Shown here piece by piece: positions 18,232-30,606 of a stretch of DNA of 64,000 bases. Location of the stretch: NCBI GenBank assembly GCA_903822185.1, contig CAIJOA010000030.1, positions 151,278 through 215,277 of the forward strand, in the 5' to 3' direction. The position numbers were made by a program, and so were the translations under genes. This stretch comes from an uncultured Rhodospirillales bacterium. GTDB taxonomy: Bacteria; Pseudomonadota; Alphaproteobacteria; ATCC43930; CGMCC-115725. Each line of letters starts with the position of its first letter. Within the stretch, counting starts at the first letter, position 1. Below the pieces are notes generated by a model. That model was not told the DNA's origin. It saw only the letters and a list, made by a program, of their open reading frames with translations, and made no database searches.

Positions 18232-18891
18232 GTGCTCAGCGATTTTCATTACCCCCGCGTCGATATCCGCCTGATCCTGGCCATGCTGGTCGGGGTGGTG
18301 GCGTTTTTCTTCTTGCCATTGACGATGCCCGGCGTGATGCGCGCGGCGATCGCGTGGGACGGCGGCGCATTCTTTTTCCTATCGGTGACCTTTTTGGCTG
18401 TCGGCAATGCCGATTTCGATGCTTTGAAAAAGCATGCCGGTCAGCAGGACGCGAAGCTCTGGATTATCCTTGCGATCGTCGTCGTCGCGGCGGTTGCCAG
18501 TCTCGCCTCGCTGGCGATCGTGATGCAGAAGGAGCCGGGACCGAACGCGCCGTCGCTGCATGCGCGGATCGCCGTTTCGGTCGCGACGATCCTGATCTCA
18601 TGGGTTTTCGTCCATATGACCTTCGCGATCCGCTATGCGCATTATTTCTGCAGCAACCCGGCGGTGAAGGGCAAACATCGTGGCGGCCTGGCCTTTCCCG
18701 GAACGGAACGGCCCGACTTCTGGGACTTCGCCTACTACTCGTTCGTTGTTGGCATGACCTGCCAGGTTTCCGACGTGCAGGTCACGTCCGGCGCGATGCG
18801 GCGGCTGACGTTGTTCCACGGCATCCTGACATTCTTTTTCAACGCCGGCGTTTTGGCCCTGGCGGTCAATATCCTCGGGACTGCGCTTTAA
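18232..18891 (+). CDS. DUF1345 family integral membrane protein
   Basis: The protein of about 219 residues has five or so membrane segments and the DUF1345 signature W-V-F-V-H-M-T-F-A-I-R-Y-A-H-x-F, followed by a loop with G-L-x-F-P-G-x-x-x-P-D-F-W-D-F-A-Y-Y-S-F-V-V-G-M-T-x-Q-V-S-D-V. Function unknown. The start is uncertain: GTG 18232, TTG 18223 and ATG 18283 are in frame, and the first gives a normal short cytoplasmic tail. Its 3' end overlaps the convergent acetyltransferase gene by 26 bases. Confidence 0.85.
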   Translation: MLSDFHYPRVDIRLILAMLVGVVAFFFLPLTMPGVMRAAIAWDGGAFFFLSVTFLAVGNADFDALKKHAGQQDAKLWIILAIVVVAAVASLASLAIVMQKEPGPNAPSLHARIAVSVATILISWVFVHMTFAIRYAHYFCSNPAVKGKHRGGLAFPGTERPDFWDFAYYSFVVGMTCQVSDVQVTSGAMRRLTLFHGILTFFFNAGVLALAVNILGTAL

Positions 18892-19543
18892 GCGGCCGCC
18901 GCTGCTCGCCTTCATCGTCGAAATTTTTATCATGCAGCCAGCGCTGATAGGCGCGCCGGATGCGCGGCCAGTCGCGATCCAGCATCGCGAACCACGCCGT
19001 ATCGCGGCTCTCGTCTTTGACGATCATATGCTGGCGAAATAATCCTTCATGCCGAAAGCCGAACCGCGCCGCGGCCTGCATCGAACGCCGGTTGCGCGCA
19101 TCGCATTTCCATTCGACCCGGCGATAGCCAAGCCGGTCGAAAGCATTTTCGAGTAGCAGGTAGATCGCCTCGGTCGCTTCACGCGTCCGCTGCAGCTGTG
19201 CGGCAAAGAAGATATTGCCGATCTCGATCACGCCGTGATCCGGATTGATCCGCGTATAGCTGGCCAGCCCGAGCGGCCCACGCTTGCGATCGACGATGGC
19301 GTAGAACAGCGGATCGTCGGACTCGGCGCAGTCGGATAGCCAATAGCCGAAATCCCGCGCCGTGCCGAAGGGGCCGACGAACATATAATCCCACAACCGC
19401 TCGTCACGATCGGGGCCATGCGTTGCCGTATAAAGCGGGGCACCGTGATTGCGCGGTGCGATCGGCTCCAGCCGAACCCGCTCGCCGCGAATGATTTTGC
19501 GCTGAGGAAGACGCGCGGGTTGCCAGTTCAATATTCTCGCCAT
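18866..19543 (-). CDS. GNAT family N-acetyltransferase (RimJ/RimL type)
   Basis: The protein of about 225 residues has the Acetyltransf_3 layout: R-L-E-P-I-x-P near the N-terminus, a central I-E-I-G-N-I-x-F strand with the A-T-E-A-I-Y-L-L helix, and the N-x-R-S-x-x-A-A-x-x-x-G-F-x-x-E-G motif B that ends the fold. It transfers an acetyl group from acetyl-CoA to an unknown amine. ATG 19543 is chosen; 19573 is an alternative and neither has a strong ribosome site. It is divergent from the thi operon. Confidence 0.85.
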   Translation of the reverse strand: MARILNWQPARLPQRKIIRGERVRLEPIAPRNHGAPLYTATHGPDRDERLWDYMFVGPFGTARDFGYWLSDCAESDDPLFYAIVDRKRGPLGLASYTRINPDHGVIEIGNIFFAAQLQRTREATEAIYLLLENAFDRLGYRRVEWKCDARNRRSMQAAARFGFRHEGLFRQHMIVKDESRDTAWFAMLDRDWPRIRRAYQRWLHDKNFDDEGEQRRPLKAQSRGY

Positions 19544-19593
19544 CGGGCGATCTTGGCGTTTCGCTCCGGCCATGCAAGCGGCAAACAAAGACC

Positions 19594-19622
19594 TTGCCAG
19601 GGTCAGGGGCAGGCGCTTCAAT
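19594..19622 (+). promoter_or_regulatory. Candidate sigma-70 promoter of thiOSGE
   Basis: TTGCCA (19594-19599), 17 bases, TTCAAT (19617-19622). The predicted start near 19628 falls right at the 5' edge of the TPP riboswitch, which supports the reading. Confidence 0.4.
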
Positions 19623-19631
19623 TCCGCCCCA

Positions 19632-19710
19632 ACGGCTGGGGTGCCGGCGCGACTGCCGGCTGAGATCATACCCAAAGAACCTGTCTGGGTTATGCCAGCG
19701 AAGGGAGTCC
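19632..19710 (+). promoter_or_regulatory. TPP riboswitch (THI element) upstream of thiO
   Basis: Conserved blocks are in order: GGGGTGCC, GGCTGAGA (19658-19665), ACCC, GAACCTG (19677-19683), TCTGGGTTATGCCAGCG and AGGGAG. P1 can form between GGCT (19634-19637) and AGTC (19706-19709). The final AAGGGAG is also the thiO Shine-Dalgarno, five to nine bases from the ATG at 19711. Ligand binding would therefore hide the ribosome site directly, so repression is probably translational. Confidence 0.93.
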
Positions 19711-22503
<2,793 letters not shown>

Positions 22504-22610
22504 CCGAGCACGTCATGTGATTCGATGGAAGAGTAATCGTTGCCCTACGCTATCAACCGTGGGACGCGTTCTTCTCAACGTCGCCGCTCTGGGGTTGAGG
22601 AGGCGCAAAG

Positions 22611-22645
22611 AAAAACCGCCGCTCATGGCCGTACCATGAGCGGCG
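22611..22645 (-). terminator. Rho-independent terminator of the flp pilin gene
   Basis: A perfect 12-bp stem (22617-22628 with 22634-22645) with a 5-base loop is followed, on the minus strand, by C then five T (22611-22615). It ends the pilin transcript and could also block reading from the thi operon. Confidence 0.85.
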
Positions 22646-22675
22646 ATCTTTTCGATACGTATCGAGGCGAAAGCC

Positions 22676-22834
22676 TTAGAGGGCGGTCGCGACCGAATTG
22701 AAAGTCGTCGTCAGTTTGGTGCCGACCGACGTAACGGCCGTGATGACAGCAACCGCGATAAGGGCTGCGATCAAGCCGTATTCGATCGCCGTTGCGCCGC
22801 AATCGTCAGTGATAAGCTTTTTCAGAATGGACAT
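22676..22834 (-). CDS. flp: Flp family type IVb pilin
   Basis: The 52-residue prepilin has a short basic leader and the processing and assembly signature G-A-T-A-I-E-Y-G-L-I-A-A-L-I-A-V near residues 13-28, with cleavage expected after the glycine and Glu at mature position 5. AGGAGA lies upstream of ATG 22834; a frame from 22912 would include the leader RNA. Flp pilins form Tad pili for adhesion. No cpa/tad secretion genes are nearby, so this is an orphan pilin gene. The interval 22835-23308 has no gene I can support: it has a very AT-rich block at about 22925-23010 with TATAAT-like boxes on both strands. Confidence 0.9.
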   Translation of the reverse strand: MSILKKLITDDCGATAIEYGLIAALIAVAVITAVTSVGTKLTTTFNSVATAL

Positions 22835-23308
22835 GGTCGAAAGTCTCCTGGGACCAGGTTGGTGACAGGAGCGATCCTGGCGAAAACTTCTTAATAGGCG
22901 CTTAAAATCCAAGTAGAACTGACCTTCGGGGTAATACTTATGTCATAAAATAAAATTAATTATAATAAAACTTGAAATGTATTCTTGAAAAATTCGGGTA
23001 AAATTTTAGAAAAATGCGCGCGATGATACGCGCCGGTGTTTGCCTGCCTGCGGTATTCATGTCAGGCGTTGTGATGATTCAGGCGCGTCGAATCAAATCG
23101 GATTCGTGTTTCCATCGCTTGAGTATGGGTGTGATTCTTTTGCCATAGCGACAAGGCGATACAGCGCATGCGCACGCAAAATTTGTCGCCAATATGGCGA
23201 AACATGTTAATATGCCGGGCGATTGCTTACGGCCGTTGGTTCGGCCAGGACAGGTCCGGCTACGTCGTCCTCCTGCCCGCACCCAAAAAGAAATTAGGAG
23301 TAAAAGTT

Positions 23309-23509
23309 ATGAAGGCGCTTATCTCTGCACTGGCCCTGATGTCGTTCGTTGCGGCCGCCACCATCCCGGTTTACAGCGCCCAGGCGCAGACCACCACGAC
23401 CGCGACGCCGAAGGCGAAGAAGTCCACCGCCAAGAAGTCCACGGCGAAGAAAGCTTCGAAGAAAAAGACCTCGAAGAAGAAAGCCGCTCCGGCCGCAAAG
23501 CCGATGTAA
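23309..23509 (+). CDS. Small exported Lys/Ala/Thr-rich protein
   Basis: The 66-residue product has a classical signal peptide (cleavage near A-Q-A|Q, about residue 27). The mature part is only about 40 residues of T-A/K-K/S-K repeats, very basic and probably disordered, ending A-A-P-A-A-K-P-M. TTAGGAG precedes the ATG and a very strong terminator follows, so it is likely well expressed on its own. Histone-H1-like basic tails look similar, but this one is exported, so binding to polyanions of the envelope is only a guess. Confidence 0.75.
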   Translation: MKALISALALMSFVAAATIPVYSAQAQTTTTATPKAKKSTAKKSTAKKASKKKTSKKKAAPAAKPM

Positions 23510-23534
23510 TTTGTTGCTTTAATGCAGCAAATAA

Positions 23535-23565
23535 AGCCCCCGGAGCATTGCTCCGGGGGCTTTTT
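23535..23565 (+). terminator. Rho-independent terminator of the Lys-rich protein gene
   Basis: A perfect 12-bp GC-rich stem (23535-23546 with 23550-23561), loop ATT, then five T. Confidence 0.92.
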
Positions 23566-23618
23566 CTTTGTCCGCCGTTAGGCCAAACGGACGAAATTTA
23601 GTGCCGTATGATTCTGAC

Positions 23619-24083
23619 TTAAGGCGTCTTCGCGCCCGCCGCGCGGCAGGTGAAAACCGCACGGGTCGGCGTCATTAGCGGACAGGTATCGAGATTGATT
23701 CCTTGCCGCACGATCTGCGGCACGCCGCCATCGCCACACGCCGTTTGCGCCGCACTCTTCACCGCCTCGGGATCGTTCCAAAGCTTGTTGTAGCAAATTG
23801 CGACCCCGCGTTGGCTCGGATCAGGCAGCAACAAAGACCCCCGAGTCGTGGGGGGAGCCGTGACATCGGGCGCCGCCGGATCGGGCGTGCCGAGATCACG
23901 AGACATATCAGGCGCCGTCGTGTTCGAACCATAAAAGGTGAGCGCGTTCACAGGTTGAGTCTGCGGCGCCGGTGAACCCGGCGCATAGGTCTGATAAGGG
24001 GCCGGCATGCTGCACCCGGCGAGCGTGGCGAGAATCGCTGCCACCGCCCAATACTGTGCCGCCCGATTTAAGTAACGTCGCAT
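23619..24083 (-). CDS. Putative lipoprotein of unknown function
   Basis: The protein of about 154 residues has a basic start, a hydrophobic stretch and the lipobox L-A-T-L-A-G-C, then a Pro/Thr/Ala-rich linker. The C-terminal domain has four cysteines (I-C-Y-N-K-L-W, T-A-C-G-D-G, D-T-C-P-L, F-T-C-R-A) that could form disulfides. I do not recognise the family. ATG 24083 or 24101 could be the start. It is divergent from the DOPA-dioxygenase-like gene. Confidence 0.7.
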   Translation of the reverse strand: MRRYLNRAAQYWAVAAILATLAGCSMPAPYQTYAPGSPAPQTQPVNALTFYGSNTTAPDMSRDLGTPDPAAPDVTAPPTTRGSLLLPDPSQRGVAICYNKLWNDPEAVKSAAQTACGDGGVPQIVRQGINLDTCPLMTPTRAVFTCRAAGAKTP

Positions 24084-24156
24084 GCGCGAAAGCTGGCGCA
24101 TCGCCGTGCGCGACGCAACCCTTCTTTGGCCGAAAGCGCTCGGTTATCATGCCCCC

Positions 24157-24519
24157 ATGACACCGAAAACACCCGACGATCCTGCCCGCATCGCGGGTTA
24201 TCACGCGCATATCTATTATGACGCCGGGAGCCGCGAGACAGCGGCTTGGCTGCGTCAGGTCGTTGGTGAGCGGTTCGAGGCGGTTCTGGGCCGCTGGCAT
24301 GACGAGCCGGTCGGTCCGCACCCGATCTCGATGTTCCAGGTCGCCTTCGGCGTCGAGGCATTCGCGGGAATCGTGCCGTTCCTCATGCTCAATCGCGGCG
24401 GCCTGCGCATCCTGGTCCATCCCGAAACCGACAACGCCTATCGCGATCATGCGATCAATGCGCTGTGGCTGGGCGAACCGGTGAAACTCAAGCTGGATAT
24501 TCTACCCGGCGCGCGCTGA
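24157..24519 (+). CDS. DOPA 4,5-dioxygenase family protein
   Basis: The 120-residue protein matches the small extradiol-dioxygenase-like DOPA_dioxygen family: G-Y-H-A-H-I-Y-Y near the start, W-H-D-E-P-V-G-P-H-P-I-S-M-F-Q-V and L-x-x-N-R-G-G-L-x-I-L-V-H-P-E-T. The conserved histidines would bind iron. True substrates of bacterial members are mostly unknown; aromatic ring cleavage is inferred. ATG 24157 matches the family N-terminus; an in-frame upstream extension to 24082 is unlikely. Confidence 0.85.
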   Translation: MTPKTPDDPARIAGYHAHIYYDAGSRETAAWLRQVVGERFEAVLGRWHDEPVGPHPISMFQVAFGVEAFAGIVPFLMLNRGGLRILVHPETDNAYRDHAINALWLGEPVKLKLDILPGAR

Positions 24520-24533
24520 CGCCCGATCAGGCT

Positions 24534-25106
24534 TTATTCCTTGCGGCGGAAACGCAGCACAAGGCTCGTCACCTTGAGGCTGTGGCCGTTGATCATTTTG
24601 AACAGACCTTCGCGATCGAGCCCGGGCTGGATCGTTCCCGGTGCGATATCGAGCGCGAGCACCTGAGCGATATAGTGGTGCGGCGCATCGGCATGCGGTG
24701 CGCAAGGCCCCAGATAGGCTTCGGCGCCGCGCGAATTTTTTCCGACTGTGATGTCCTTGCCGGTCGCCGCGCCCTGGCCTGATTTCACTTCCAGCATCGA
24801 GCCGGGAATATTGTAGGCGAGCCAATGCGTGACCCCGGCGCCGCGCCCGCCGTCCGGATCGCTGAGAATGATCGCATAGCTTTTGGTGCTGGGCGGCTGA
24901 TTGGCCCATTTGAGCGGTAGGGAGACGTTCTCGCCGCCGCATTCGCCCGGGCCGGCATTTTTGGCGGTCAGGACACCGTTGTCCTTCACCGCCGAGGAAC
25001 TCACCGTGAAGAGACCTTCCTTATCCGCAGCTTGAGCAAAGCCGAGGGGGATTACCATCGCGGCAAGGGCAATCCACGCGGCGTGCCGAAATGAAAACGT
25101 CATCAT
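24534..25106 (-). CDS. YbhB/YbcL family Raf kinase inhibitor-like (PEBP) protein, exported
   Basis: The 190-residue protein has a signal peptide (cleavage near A-Q-A|A, about residue 26) and the PEBP signature D-P-D-G-G...G-V-T-H-W-L-A-Y-N-I-P, with the ligand-site G-P-C-A-P and H-H-Y loop later. Bacterial PEBPs bind small anionic ligands; a physiological role is not established. It lies 27 bases from the binding-protein gene on the same strand. Confidence 0.9.
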   Translation of the reverse strand: MMTFSFRHAAWIALAAMVIPLGFAQAADKEGLFTVSSSAVKDNGVLTAKNAGPGECGGENVSLPLKWANQPPSTKSYAIILSDPDGGRGAGVTHWLAYNIPGSMLEVKSGQGAATGKDITVGKNSRGAEAYLGPCAPHADAPHHYIAQVLALDIAPGTIQPGLDREGLFKMINGHSLKVTSLVLRFRRKE

Positions 25107-25133
25107 GTGCTGTCCTTATCGATTGCCGGAAGT

Positions 25134-26150
25134 TCAACGATCGGGTTTGGCAATGACATAGCGTTTGTCGATGACTTGGTCACCGGTAACGTCCGTCTTT
25201 ATCATGCCCTGTGCCTTAAACCAGGCGATCTGGCGTAAAATATCCTGCACATCGAGAGTCGCATCGGCATCGATATAAGAAATGCCGGCCTTCAATTGCT
25301 GCGGCGACTGGCCGACATATTTGCCGATCATGGCAAGGATTTCGGGCGCGGTCGGACCGTCGAGTCGCTTCTCGTCCGGGCCGATAAAGGCGTCGTGGTA
25401 GTCCCGCGCGGCTTTGCGAAACGCGCGCAGAAATTTCTCGACCGTGGGGCGGCGGTCATTTGCCGTTTTCGCGGCCGTGAAGACGACGCCGGTTTGGATT
25501 GGAATCTCATCGCCGACATAGCCGAGCAATTTGACATCGCTGCGGTTGATCGCCGGCGTCGTGACGGTAGCGAGAATGACGCCGCTATCGACCTGACCGC
25601 CGGTCACGCCGGTGACCTGGTTCGGCAGCGATTGCAGCGGCACCATGCGAACGCTTGCCGGGTCGATATGATACTTCGCTTCCAGCATGGCATAGGCGTA
25701 ATGCGACGGGGCGCCGAATTGTGTAACCGAGCCTGAATGACCTGCCATATCCTTGAATGTTTTGAAGCCGGCTTGATACGCCTGATTGGATACGACGAAC
25801 ACGAAGACCGGAAAGCCGGGCGACTCACGCGCCAGGCCGCTGATGACGCGGATCGCGTTCTGACCGGCGAGGTTATAAAGCGCGCCGCCGGGACCAGTGG
25901 CACCGAAATCGACGGCGCCCGAGACGACCGCAACCGCGATCGGTTCGGCGGAATCGAACGCGACAATCTCGGCTTCGAGTCCCTCGGCGGCGAAATAGCC
26001 CTTTTCCTGGGCGATAAAGTTGGGACCATTCGCCGCCACTTTGACAACGCCGATCTTGATCGCCTCGGCATGGGCAAAACCACAACTCACGCCGAAGGCA
26101 ACGAATCCGACGATTGCCAATCGTGCCAGACGTCCTTGCACGGAACTCAT
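25134..26150 (-). CDS. ABC transporter substrate-binding protein (NMT1/THI5-like)
   Basis: The 338-residue exported protein has a signal peptide ending near A-H-A, then the two-lobe NMT1/SsuA fold: I-K-I-G-V-V, A-Q-E-K-G-Y-F-A-A-E-G-L, G-A-V-D-F-G-A-T-G and a late E-I-L-A-M-I-G-K-Y. Relatives bind sulfonates, nitrate or the pyrimidine HMP. No permease or ATPase gene is adjacent. It is divergent from the riboswitch-controlled thiC, so a thiamine-precursor ligand is possible but not shown, because the riboswitch itself reads the other way. Confidence 0.8.
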   Translation of the reverse strand: MSSVQGRLARLAIVGFVAFGVSCGFAHAEAIKIGVVKVAANGPNFIAQEKGYFAAEGLEAEIVAFDSAEPIAVAVVSGAVDFGATGPGGALYNLAGQNAIRVISGLARESPGFPVFVFVVSNQAYQAGFKTFKDMAGHSGSVTQFGAPSHYAYAMLEAKYHIDPASVRMVPLQSLPNQVTGVTGGQVDSGVILATVTTPAINRSDVKLLGYVGDEIPIQTGVVFTAAKTANDRRPTVEKFLRAFRKAARDYHDAFIGPDEKRLDGPTAPEILAMIGKYVGQSPQQLKAGISYIDADATLDVQDILRQIAWFKAQGMIKTDVTGDQVIDKRYVIAKPDR

Positions 26151-26221
26151 AGGCCGACCTCCCCCTAAGATTTTTTCTTAGCCTAGCATGACGGCCGTCG
26201 GGCGGGGGCTCCGCGTGGTGC

Positions 26222-26251
26222 TTGACGGGGTAGTGTTTCTCTCCGAATACT
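26222..26251 (+). promoter_or_regulatory. Candidate sigma-70 promoter of thiC
   Basis: TTGACG (26222-26227), 18 bases, AATACT (26246-26251). The predicted start near 26258 coincides with the start of the TPP aptamer. Confidence 0.5.
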
Positions 26252-26257
26252 GTGGTC

Positions 26258-28264
<2,007 letters not shown>

Positions 28265-28270
28265 GCCGTC

Positions 28271-28714
28271 ATGGCCGAACCGATCAGCCGTGAATACCCC
28301 AATCGGCCTTTCACCGCCGCGCTGGCTGTTTGCCGGCGCGGCGGCAAGCTGCTGATCGCGGAACGGCAAAAGGCCGGGTCTAGCTTTTCGGGCAAATGGG
28401 GTTTCCCCGGCGGGATGCAGGAGGTAGGCGAGACTATCCTTGCGGCTGCCGCGCGCGAACTGCTGGAAGAGACAGGCGTCGTTGCCGAGCCGTTGCGGGT
28501 GATCGACGCCTTCGACGTTATTGGCAAGGACCCGGATGAGCGTATCCGCGCGCACTTTACGCTGATCTGCGTCCTACTCGACTGGAAGTCGGGCGAGGGC
28601 GAGCCGATCGAGGATGCGGCCCAGCTTGGCTGGTACACGCCGGATGATGCGCTCAAGGGGCTCGAACTTTTCCCCGATACGTTGCGTCTGATGAAAGCCG
28701 CGCTTGCGGTCTAA
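28271..28714 (+). CDS. Nudix hydrolase
   Basis: The 147-residue protein has an intact Nudix box, G-x5-E-x7-R-E-x-x-E-E-x-G, at about residues 45-67. It would hydrolyse a nucleoside-diphosphate-linked compound. It starts seven bases after thiC, so it is probably co-transcribed under the same riboswitch. This raises the possibility of a thiamine-related housekeeping role such as clearing damaged HMP-PP or thiamine diphosphate, but the substrate cannot be read from sequence. Confidence 0.88.
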   Translation: MAEPISREYPNRPFTAALAVCRRGGKLLIAERQKAGSSFSGKWGFPGGMQEVGETILAAAARELLEETGVVAEPLRVIDAFDVIGKDPDERIRAHFTLICVLLDWKSGEGEPIEDAAQLGWYTPDDALKGLELFPDTLRLMKAALAV

Positions 28715-28789
28715 TATCGCGACGGAAGCTTTTGAAATATCTTGAATTCGGCGCCGCTCATCCGTAGCCTTGAATTCCCAGCAACTTAC

Positions 28790-28804
28790 GAAAGGAGGTG
28801 ATCC
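28790..28804 (+). promoter_or_regulatory. Full-length 16S-complementary Shine-Dalgarno
   Basis: The 15 bases GAAAGGAGGTGATCC are the exact reverse complement of the 3' tail of alphaproteobacterial 16S rRNA (GGATCACCTCCTTTC). GGAGG lies seven bases before a GTG at 28806, the ideal spacing. This is far longer than any other ribosome site in the window. Confidence 0.8.
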
Positions 28805-28805
28805 C

Positions 28806-28883
28806 GTGTCTCATTGCCAAGGACGGCGGACGTATTCGACCGTATTCGGGATTGCTGCCTCGATAGGAATTTCTGTCCAGTAA
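28806..28883 (+). CDS. Short ORF (25 codons) behind an extreme ribosome site
   Basis: GTG 28806 opens a frame of 25 sense codons to TAA at 28881-28883. The product is basic at first (S-H-C-Q-G-R-R-T-Y-S) and hydrophobic later (G-I-A-A-S-I-G-I-S-V). It is either a real microprotein or a leader peptide. Hairpins follow at 28892-28908 and 28923-28950. I do not recognise a family. Confidence 0.5.
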   Translation: MSHCQGRRTYSTVFGIAASIGISVQ

Positions 28884-28891
28884 GCAAGACC

Positions 28892-28908
28892 GCGGCGAAC
28901 GTCGCCGC
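28892..28908 (+). other. Hairpin downstream of the short ORF
   Basis: GCGGCGA, loop ACG, TCGCCGC: a perfect 7-bp stem nine bases after the short ORF stop. Confidence 0.5.
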
Positions 28909-28922
28909 TTCGGACAAGTGGG

Positions 28923-28950
28923 AAGGGCCGTCCTGGTTAGGGCGGCCCTT
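28923..28950 (+). terminator. Second hairpin after the short ORF (weak terminator)
   Basis: AAGGGCCG (28923-28930) pairs perfectly with CGGCCCTT (28943-28950) across a 12-base loop. Only a weak T-rich tail (CTGCTTT) follows, so termination is uncertain. Confidence 0.45.
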
Positions 28951-29019
28951 CTGCTTTGGGGAACTATTGGACCCGCACAACCATTTTGTTTCTGGAAAGT
29001 CTTTTTGCAGGAGCAGAAC

Positions 29020-29241
29020 ATGCGCGGTTTATTGATCCTCGGCGTCGTCCTCATCATTGCCGGTATCGGCGCCTTGATCGTCAACGTCATTCCCGTCCAT
29101 CACACTGAACAGGTGGCGAAGATCGGCCCCATCGTCGCGTCGAAGGACACCGAAACCGACTATTTCATCCCGACTTGGGCTGGTGCGGCGATCATCGTCC
29201 TCGGCGGCGGTTTGGTCTTCGCCGGCGCGCGTAAGGCGTAA
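29020..29241 (+). CDS. Small two-helix membrane protein, 73 aa
   Basis: The protein starts M-R-G-L-L-I-L-G-V-V-L-I-I-A-G-I and has a second helix W-A-G-A-A-I-I-V-L-G-G-G-L-V-F-A near the C-terminus. The polar loop between them has about 30 residues, probably in the periplasm. AGGAG lies seven bases upstream of ATG 29020. Similar DUF-type small proteins are common in proteobacteria; function unknown. A 14-bp hairpin lies between it and panC. Confidence 0.7.
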   Translation: MRGLLILGVVLIIAGIGALIVNVIPVHHTEQVAKIGPIVASKDTETDYFIPTWAGAAIIVLGGGLVFAGARKA

Positions 29242-29261
29242 TCCCGTTTCGAGGCTTGCGA

Positions 29262-29296
29262 TTGCATCGGCGGCGGATTAAACGCCGCCGATGCAA
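29262..29296 (+). promoter_or_regulatory. Perfect 14-bp hairpin containing the panC start codon
   Basis: The stem pairs 29262-29275 with 29283-29296 without mismatch, around loop GATTAAA. The panC ATG (29291-29293) is inside the 3' arm, and the bases before it (CGCCGCCG) are paired and contain no Shine-Dalgarno. There is no T-tract, so it is not an ordinary terminator. It would block initiation unless opened. Confidence 0.65.
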
Positions 29297-30169
29297 GACG
29301 CTGTCGGTACGCTTCCCGTCGTTCGTAAAATTGCCGAGCTGCGGCGCATGGTCGCCGCTTGGCACCGCGCCGGAGACACGGTTGCGTTGGTGCCGACCAT
29401 GGGGGCTCTCCATCGCGGCCATCTCACCTTGGTGCAGCATGCGTGCGGCTTGGCCCGTCATGTGATCGCGAGTGTTTTCGTCAACCCGACCCAGTTCGGC
29501 CCCAACGAAGATTTCAGCCGCTATCCACGTGACGAAGCCGGCGACGCTGCCAAGTTGGTAGGTGCCGGCTGTTCACTGCTCTATGCGCCGGATGCCGGCG
29601 AAATGTATCCGCCGAATTTTGCGACCACCGTCTCGGCCGGCGCTCTCGCCGAACCGCTCGAAAATCAATTTCGCCCCGGCCATTTCACCGGTGTCGCGAC
29701 GGTCGTGACAAAACTGCTGCTACAGTCGCAAGCCGACATCGCCTGCTTCGGCGAGAAGGACTACCAGCAGCTTCAGATCATCCGCCGACTGGCACGCGAT
29801 CTCGATATTCCCATTCGCATTGAGGCAGTGCCGACGGTGCGCGAGCCCGATGGCTTGGCGCTGTCATCGCGCAACTCGTATCTCTCCGACGATGAACGCC
29901 GCATCGCGCCGGCATTGCATCGCGTGCTGACCGACGTTGCCGCACGATTTGCTGCCGGTGCTTCGACGCAGGATGTCGCGGCGTGGGGCGCCGCTGAATT
30001 GTTGCGCGCCGGTTTTGCCAAGCTCGATTATCTCGATTTGCGCGATGCCGAAACCTTGCAGCCGCTCGTCGATCGCAGCCGGCCGGGCCGGGCGCTGGTG
30101 GCGGCGTGGCTCGGCAAAACACGGTTGATCGATAATCAGGCCTTGCCGCCGACGAAAAACGCCGGCTGA
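29291..30169 (+). CDS. panC: Pantothenate synthetase PanC
   Basis: PanC condenses pantoate and beta-alanine with ATP to give pantothenate in the CoA pathway. The 292-residue length is normal. P-T-M-G-A-L-H-R-G-H-L (ATP-binding HIGH-type motif) is at about residues 36-46, F-V-N-P-T-Q-F-G-P-N-E-D follows, then G-E-K-D-Y-Q-Q-L and the KMSKS-like L-S-S-R-N-S-Y-L. ATG 29291 gives the family N-terminus and I see no better start, though it sits in a stable hairpin. panB is not in the window. Confidence 0.96.
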   Translation: MQDAVGTLPVVRKIAELRRMVAAWHRAGDTVALVPTMGALHRGHLTLVQHACGLARHVIASVFVNPTQFGPNEDFSRYPRDEAGDAAKLVGAGCSLLYAPDAGEMYPPNFATTVSAGALAEPLENQFRPGHFTGVATVVTKLLLQSQADIACFGEKDYQQLQIIRRLARDLDIPIRIEAVPTVREPDGLALSSRNSYLSDDERRIAPALHRVLTDVAARFAAGASTQDVAAWGAAELLRAGFAKLDYLDLRDAETLQPLVDRSRPGRALVAAWLGKTRLIDNQALPPTKNAG

Positions 30170-30606
30170 TGCGCTGTTGGATCCTCGCCACCTTCTTGCT
30201 CGCGGCGAGCACCGGTTTCGCCGGCGCAAGTCCGGACAGCGACGCTTTGGTGAAATACGGCCTGATCGGCAGTTGGGCGGTCGATTGCAAGAAGCCGCCC
30301 GCAGACGACAACCCCTTCCAAGTCATCACCCCGTCCAACGCCGGCGAGCCGACCCGCCAGCTCATGACCGGTAACGGCAATCATACCAGCCCGACGCCGC
30401 TCCATGATGTCGCGCGGGTCGATGCCGATCATTTGCGCTTCTCCTTCACGCAGGGCATGGCCGTCGTGACCGTTACGCTCGTCAAAGAAAAAGGCCGGAT
30501 ACGGCCAACGGAATCGCAAACCGGCGATGGTCAGGTCGTGGTCAAGGACGGCATCGTCGTTCGCAGCGGCCAGCAGACGATCTGGCTCCAAAAATGCCCG
30601 GACTGA
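30169..30606 (+). CDS. Exported hypothetical protein, 145 aa
   Basis: The product has a signal peptide (cleavage near A-G-A|S, about residue 21), then a small domain with G-S-W-A-V-D-C-K-K and a final W-L-Q-K-C-P-D; the two cysteines may form a disulfide. The pattern of G-x-W-x-x-D-C...C at the end recalls small periplasmic lipocalin-like domains, without firm assignment. The ATG overlaps the panC stop by one base (TGATG), so it is coupled to panC. Function unknown. Confidence 0.7.
   Translation: MRCWILATFLLAASTGFAGASPDSDALVKYGLIGSWAVDCKKPPADDNPFQVITPSNAGEPTRQLMTGNGNHTSPTPLHDVARVDADHLRFSFTQGMAVVTVTLVKEKGRIRPTESQTGDGQVVVKDGIVVRSGQQTIWLQKCPD

Noticed and set aside
22561..22610. Terminator for thiE from CTCAAC/GTTGAG repeat
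   Set aside because: Only 6 bp with a long loop and no T-tract; the perfect hairpin just downstream better explains termination.
28790..28804. Fragment of a 16S rRNA gene
   Set aside because: Only 15 bases match, and on the complementary sense. It is spaced as a ribosome site before a GTG, with no further rRNA sequence nearby.
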